Source: Acidobacteriota bacterium (GTDB lineage Bacteria; Acidobacteriota; Terriglobia; Acidiferrales; UBA7541). From it: 64,000 nt of DNA. The DNA is taken from the NCBI GenBank assembly GCA_003225295.1, contig QHYZ01000063.1, forward strand, positions 50,733-114,732, in the 5' to 3' direction. Below, in pieces: positions 62,466-64,000 of this stretch (position 1 is the first letter of the stretch; each line of letters starts with the position of its first letter). Under the pieces are notes generated by a model that did not search any database, had not been told where the DNA came from, and saw only the letters and a program-made list of their open reading frames with translations. The position numbers and the translations under genes were made by a program.

Positions 62466-63809
62466 TCACCGGGGACGCACTTCTCGCTGTTCGGACGAGC
62501 GATCTGGAATTCGTGTGTCGAGCTCTTTTGGTTGGAAGCTCAGGTTGAAGTTGCACGTGTCTCCGAAGATCAGGGCATTGCTTTGGCAAAGGCCGGCGAT
62601 CTCCTCCCGCGTCGGTCGGTTGTGTGTGTCGACCCAACCGAGGAGGGCCTGGAAGGAAGCCAGTTCTTCCGAGAAGGTGAATTGGCAGTGCCCGCCGGCA
62701 TCGACATAGTTCTGCTGGAGGTTGCGAAGCCGGTGTGCGTCCTCGACCGTTTGGCGATACGTGTTTTCCTGTTCCACGAAGACGACGGGGTCGCCGATGG
62801 TATGCGCTGTCAGCGTGGGTATGCCGATGTGCCCGTTAGGGTCATAGGCGCTTTCGAGGAACTCCTCAGCCGCATCACTTGCGCCAGCTCGGAAGACACC
62901 CTGGTTTAGGGCCGCGTCATCAGTGGATCCGGAGTAATGCACACCGAGGTTGGTGACCGGGCTCAGTCCGTGGGTCCTCACCAAGACCAACTCCTGCAGG
63001 CCGAACGTATTACCCACTACATCGGCGAGAAAGGCGCTTTCAGGAATCTTCGTGACCCCGAGAATATTGGCCAAGTTCTGCGTCTGTTGGGGCGTGCGCA
63101 TGACCGACGGCTGGAGCACGCCAGTGCATTCATTGACGCGCGCAGCCACATCATTCGGTGTAAGCGTATTGTTCGGTGCGAGACCAAAATACAGCGGGTA
63201 CTGCGGCTCGTTGGCGCGAGGCAGGTTCTGGCAATAATACTGATAGATCGCGCGCCGGTCGAAAGCACCATCCCAGTGGCGGCTCGCGCCAGCCACTACA
63301 CCACAAACCGGCAAGGCACCATCGTAGTTCAGCCTCCCGTCCTCACCCCGGCCAAAGCGCTCTACCATCTCGGCGGTGATAAGGCCGCCCAAGGAGGCGC
63401 CCACCACGAAGGTCTGCTCCGGGCGGCCGAAGATCTCGACAAACCGCTGCCGTAGATGCTCTGTGTCCTCCGCGCCATCTTTGGCCGCCCACCCTCCTAG
63501 GCCGATAGCGTCGGGGCGATAGCTCGACGCGGCAAGCGCGAAACCCAGCTGCAGCACGACTGGAGCGCCGGGGAAAAGATCGGCCGCAGTGAGCGGTGCC
63601 GGCGGCGGCAACGAGTAGCCGTGATTCCAGAGCACCAGCCGACCGTTATAGCCTGTGGGCACGGCGATCAGGAAAAACGCGCCATGCGTGTCCCGCCCGG
63701 GCAGGCAATTTGTTCCGAGCGGAAGTCCTGGCGGGCACGCGTCCTGCGCTTGAAGAGCGGGCGCACCACTCAGCATGAGAAAAAGGGAACCAAGCGCAAG
63801 GATCTTCAT
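62466..63809 (-). CDS. Secreted alpha/beta hydrolase
   Basis: 447 aa from the ATG at 63809 (AGGAG with a 6-nt spacer), with a signal peptide ending near PALQAQ. The nucleophile elbow is GASLGG in FVVGASLGGLITAEM. An oxyanion-type LVLWNHGYSLPPP lies after the first strand, and a late His in VDAGGHCQFTFS may complete the triad. Six or more cysteines (CPPG, NCLPG, LPVCGVV, QYYCQN, NECTG and others) suggest disulfides, as expected for an exported enzyme. It is probably an esterase or lipase-like hydrolase; the substrate is unknown. Confidence 0.78.
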   Translation of the reverse strand: MKILALGSLFLMLSGAPALQAQDACPPGLPLGTNCLPGRDTHGAFFLIAVPTGYNGRLVLWNHGYSLPPPAPLTAADLFPGAPVVLQLGFALAASSYRPDAIGLGGWAAKDGAEDTEHLRQRFVEIFGRPEQTFVVGASLGGLITAEMVERFGRGEDGRLNYDGALPVCGVVAGASRHWDGAFDRRAIYQYYCQNLPRANEPQYPLYFGLAPNNTLTPNDVAARVNECTGVLQPSVMRTPQQTQNLANILGVTKIPESAFLADVVGNTFGLQELVLVRTHGLSPVTNLGVHYSGSTDDAALNQGVFRAGASDAAEEFLESAYDPNGHIGIPTLTAHTIGDPVVFVEQENTYRQTVEDAHRLRNLQQNYVDAGGHCQFTFSEELASFQALLGWVDTHNRPTREEIAGLCQSNALIFGDTCNFNLSFQPKELDTRIPDRSSEQREVRPR

Positions 63810-64000
63810 CTCCTGCTCCTTAAACCGAATTTTTCGTTTTGACTTTGCGACCGACCGAGAGCCTACACCTGACCGTCTCAGGGTGCAACAGCACTCCTCC
63901 CGCGCCACCTTAGGCCGCCGGACCCGGCCTTTCTGCCGACCCTTTTTTATTTTGCGAGGTTGAGTGGCTGCGCTTCTAGAAGCAAATTCAGTCTCCTACT

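Overview
The window is a GC-rich bacterial chromosome segment. It most probably comes from an uncultured member of the Acidobacteriota (Terriglobia-like). That assignment is inferred from gene content and no rRNA gene is present to confirm it: an ADOP-type FtsX permease, a VPS10/BNR-repeat giant protein, CadC-like winged-helix/TPR regulators, secreted carboxypeptidase-regulatory/TPR proteins, and a very large LptC/OstA protein beside lptB-rpoN. LPS export genes imply a diderm cell.

Layout. 1-2.2 kb: the end of an ankyrin gene, a VOC protein and a GAF-GGDEF diguanylate cyclase. 2.2-17.2 kb: a dense, co-directional housekeeping cluster, lptC/ostA-lptB-rpoN-rapZ-msbA-like-yicC-gmk-rpoZ-coaBC-udg-eamA-priA, joining envelope biogenesis, sigma-54, nucleotide and CoA metabolism and replication restart. 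17.2-20 kb: an ABC-2 exporter pair on the minus strand, flanked by the real priA 3' end and by a decayed second copy of that 3' end. 20.6-25.3 kb: TPR protein, amino-acid permease, site-2 protease, HU and Dcd. 25.4-29.1 kb: a minus-strand redox/stress block (SDR, MarR, YceI, nitroreductase, DedA-rhodanese) with a perfect 18-bp palindrome before marR; the rhodanese domain has an in-frame UGA exactly where relatives carry a second active-site cysteine. 29.3-42.9 kb: TPR protein, Fis-like protein, purC, smc, S9 peptidase, cysS, a class-III aminotransferase and galT.

42.99-46.5 kb is a small integrative element in a tRNA-Cys gene. An imperfect 44-bp direct repeat (the 5' half of the tRNA) bounds about 3.5 kb that holds a truncated ferredoxin gene, a cupredoxin-like secreted protein and a tyrosine recombinase whose reading frame continues upstream into an excisionase-like helix-turn-helix remnant. 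The intact tRNA lies at the integrase end, while the native-looking promoter stays with the broken half-tRNA at the other end.

46.8-64 kb is looser accessory DNA: a CadC-like regulator, a small secreted protein, a DUF4349 protein, an isolated secE beside a small membrane protein, VOC, ADOP permease, BNR giant, a decayed IS110 transposase, a TPR protein with a fresh 45-bp internal duplication, an ankyrin protein and a secreted alpha/beta hydrolase. Several gaps of 0.3-1 kb hold nothing recognisable.

The observations most worth following are the UGA in the DedA-rhodanese gene, the 5'-restoring tRNA-Cys element, the duplicated priA tail, and an unassigned structured region with an orphan terminator near 36.2 kb.
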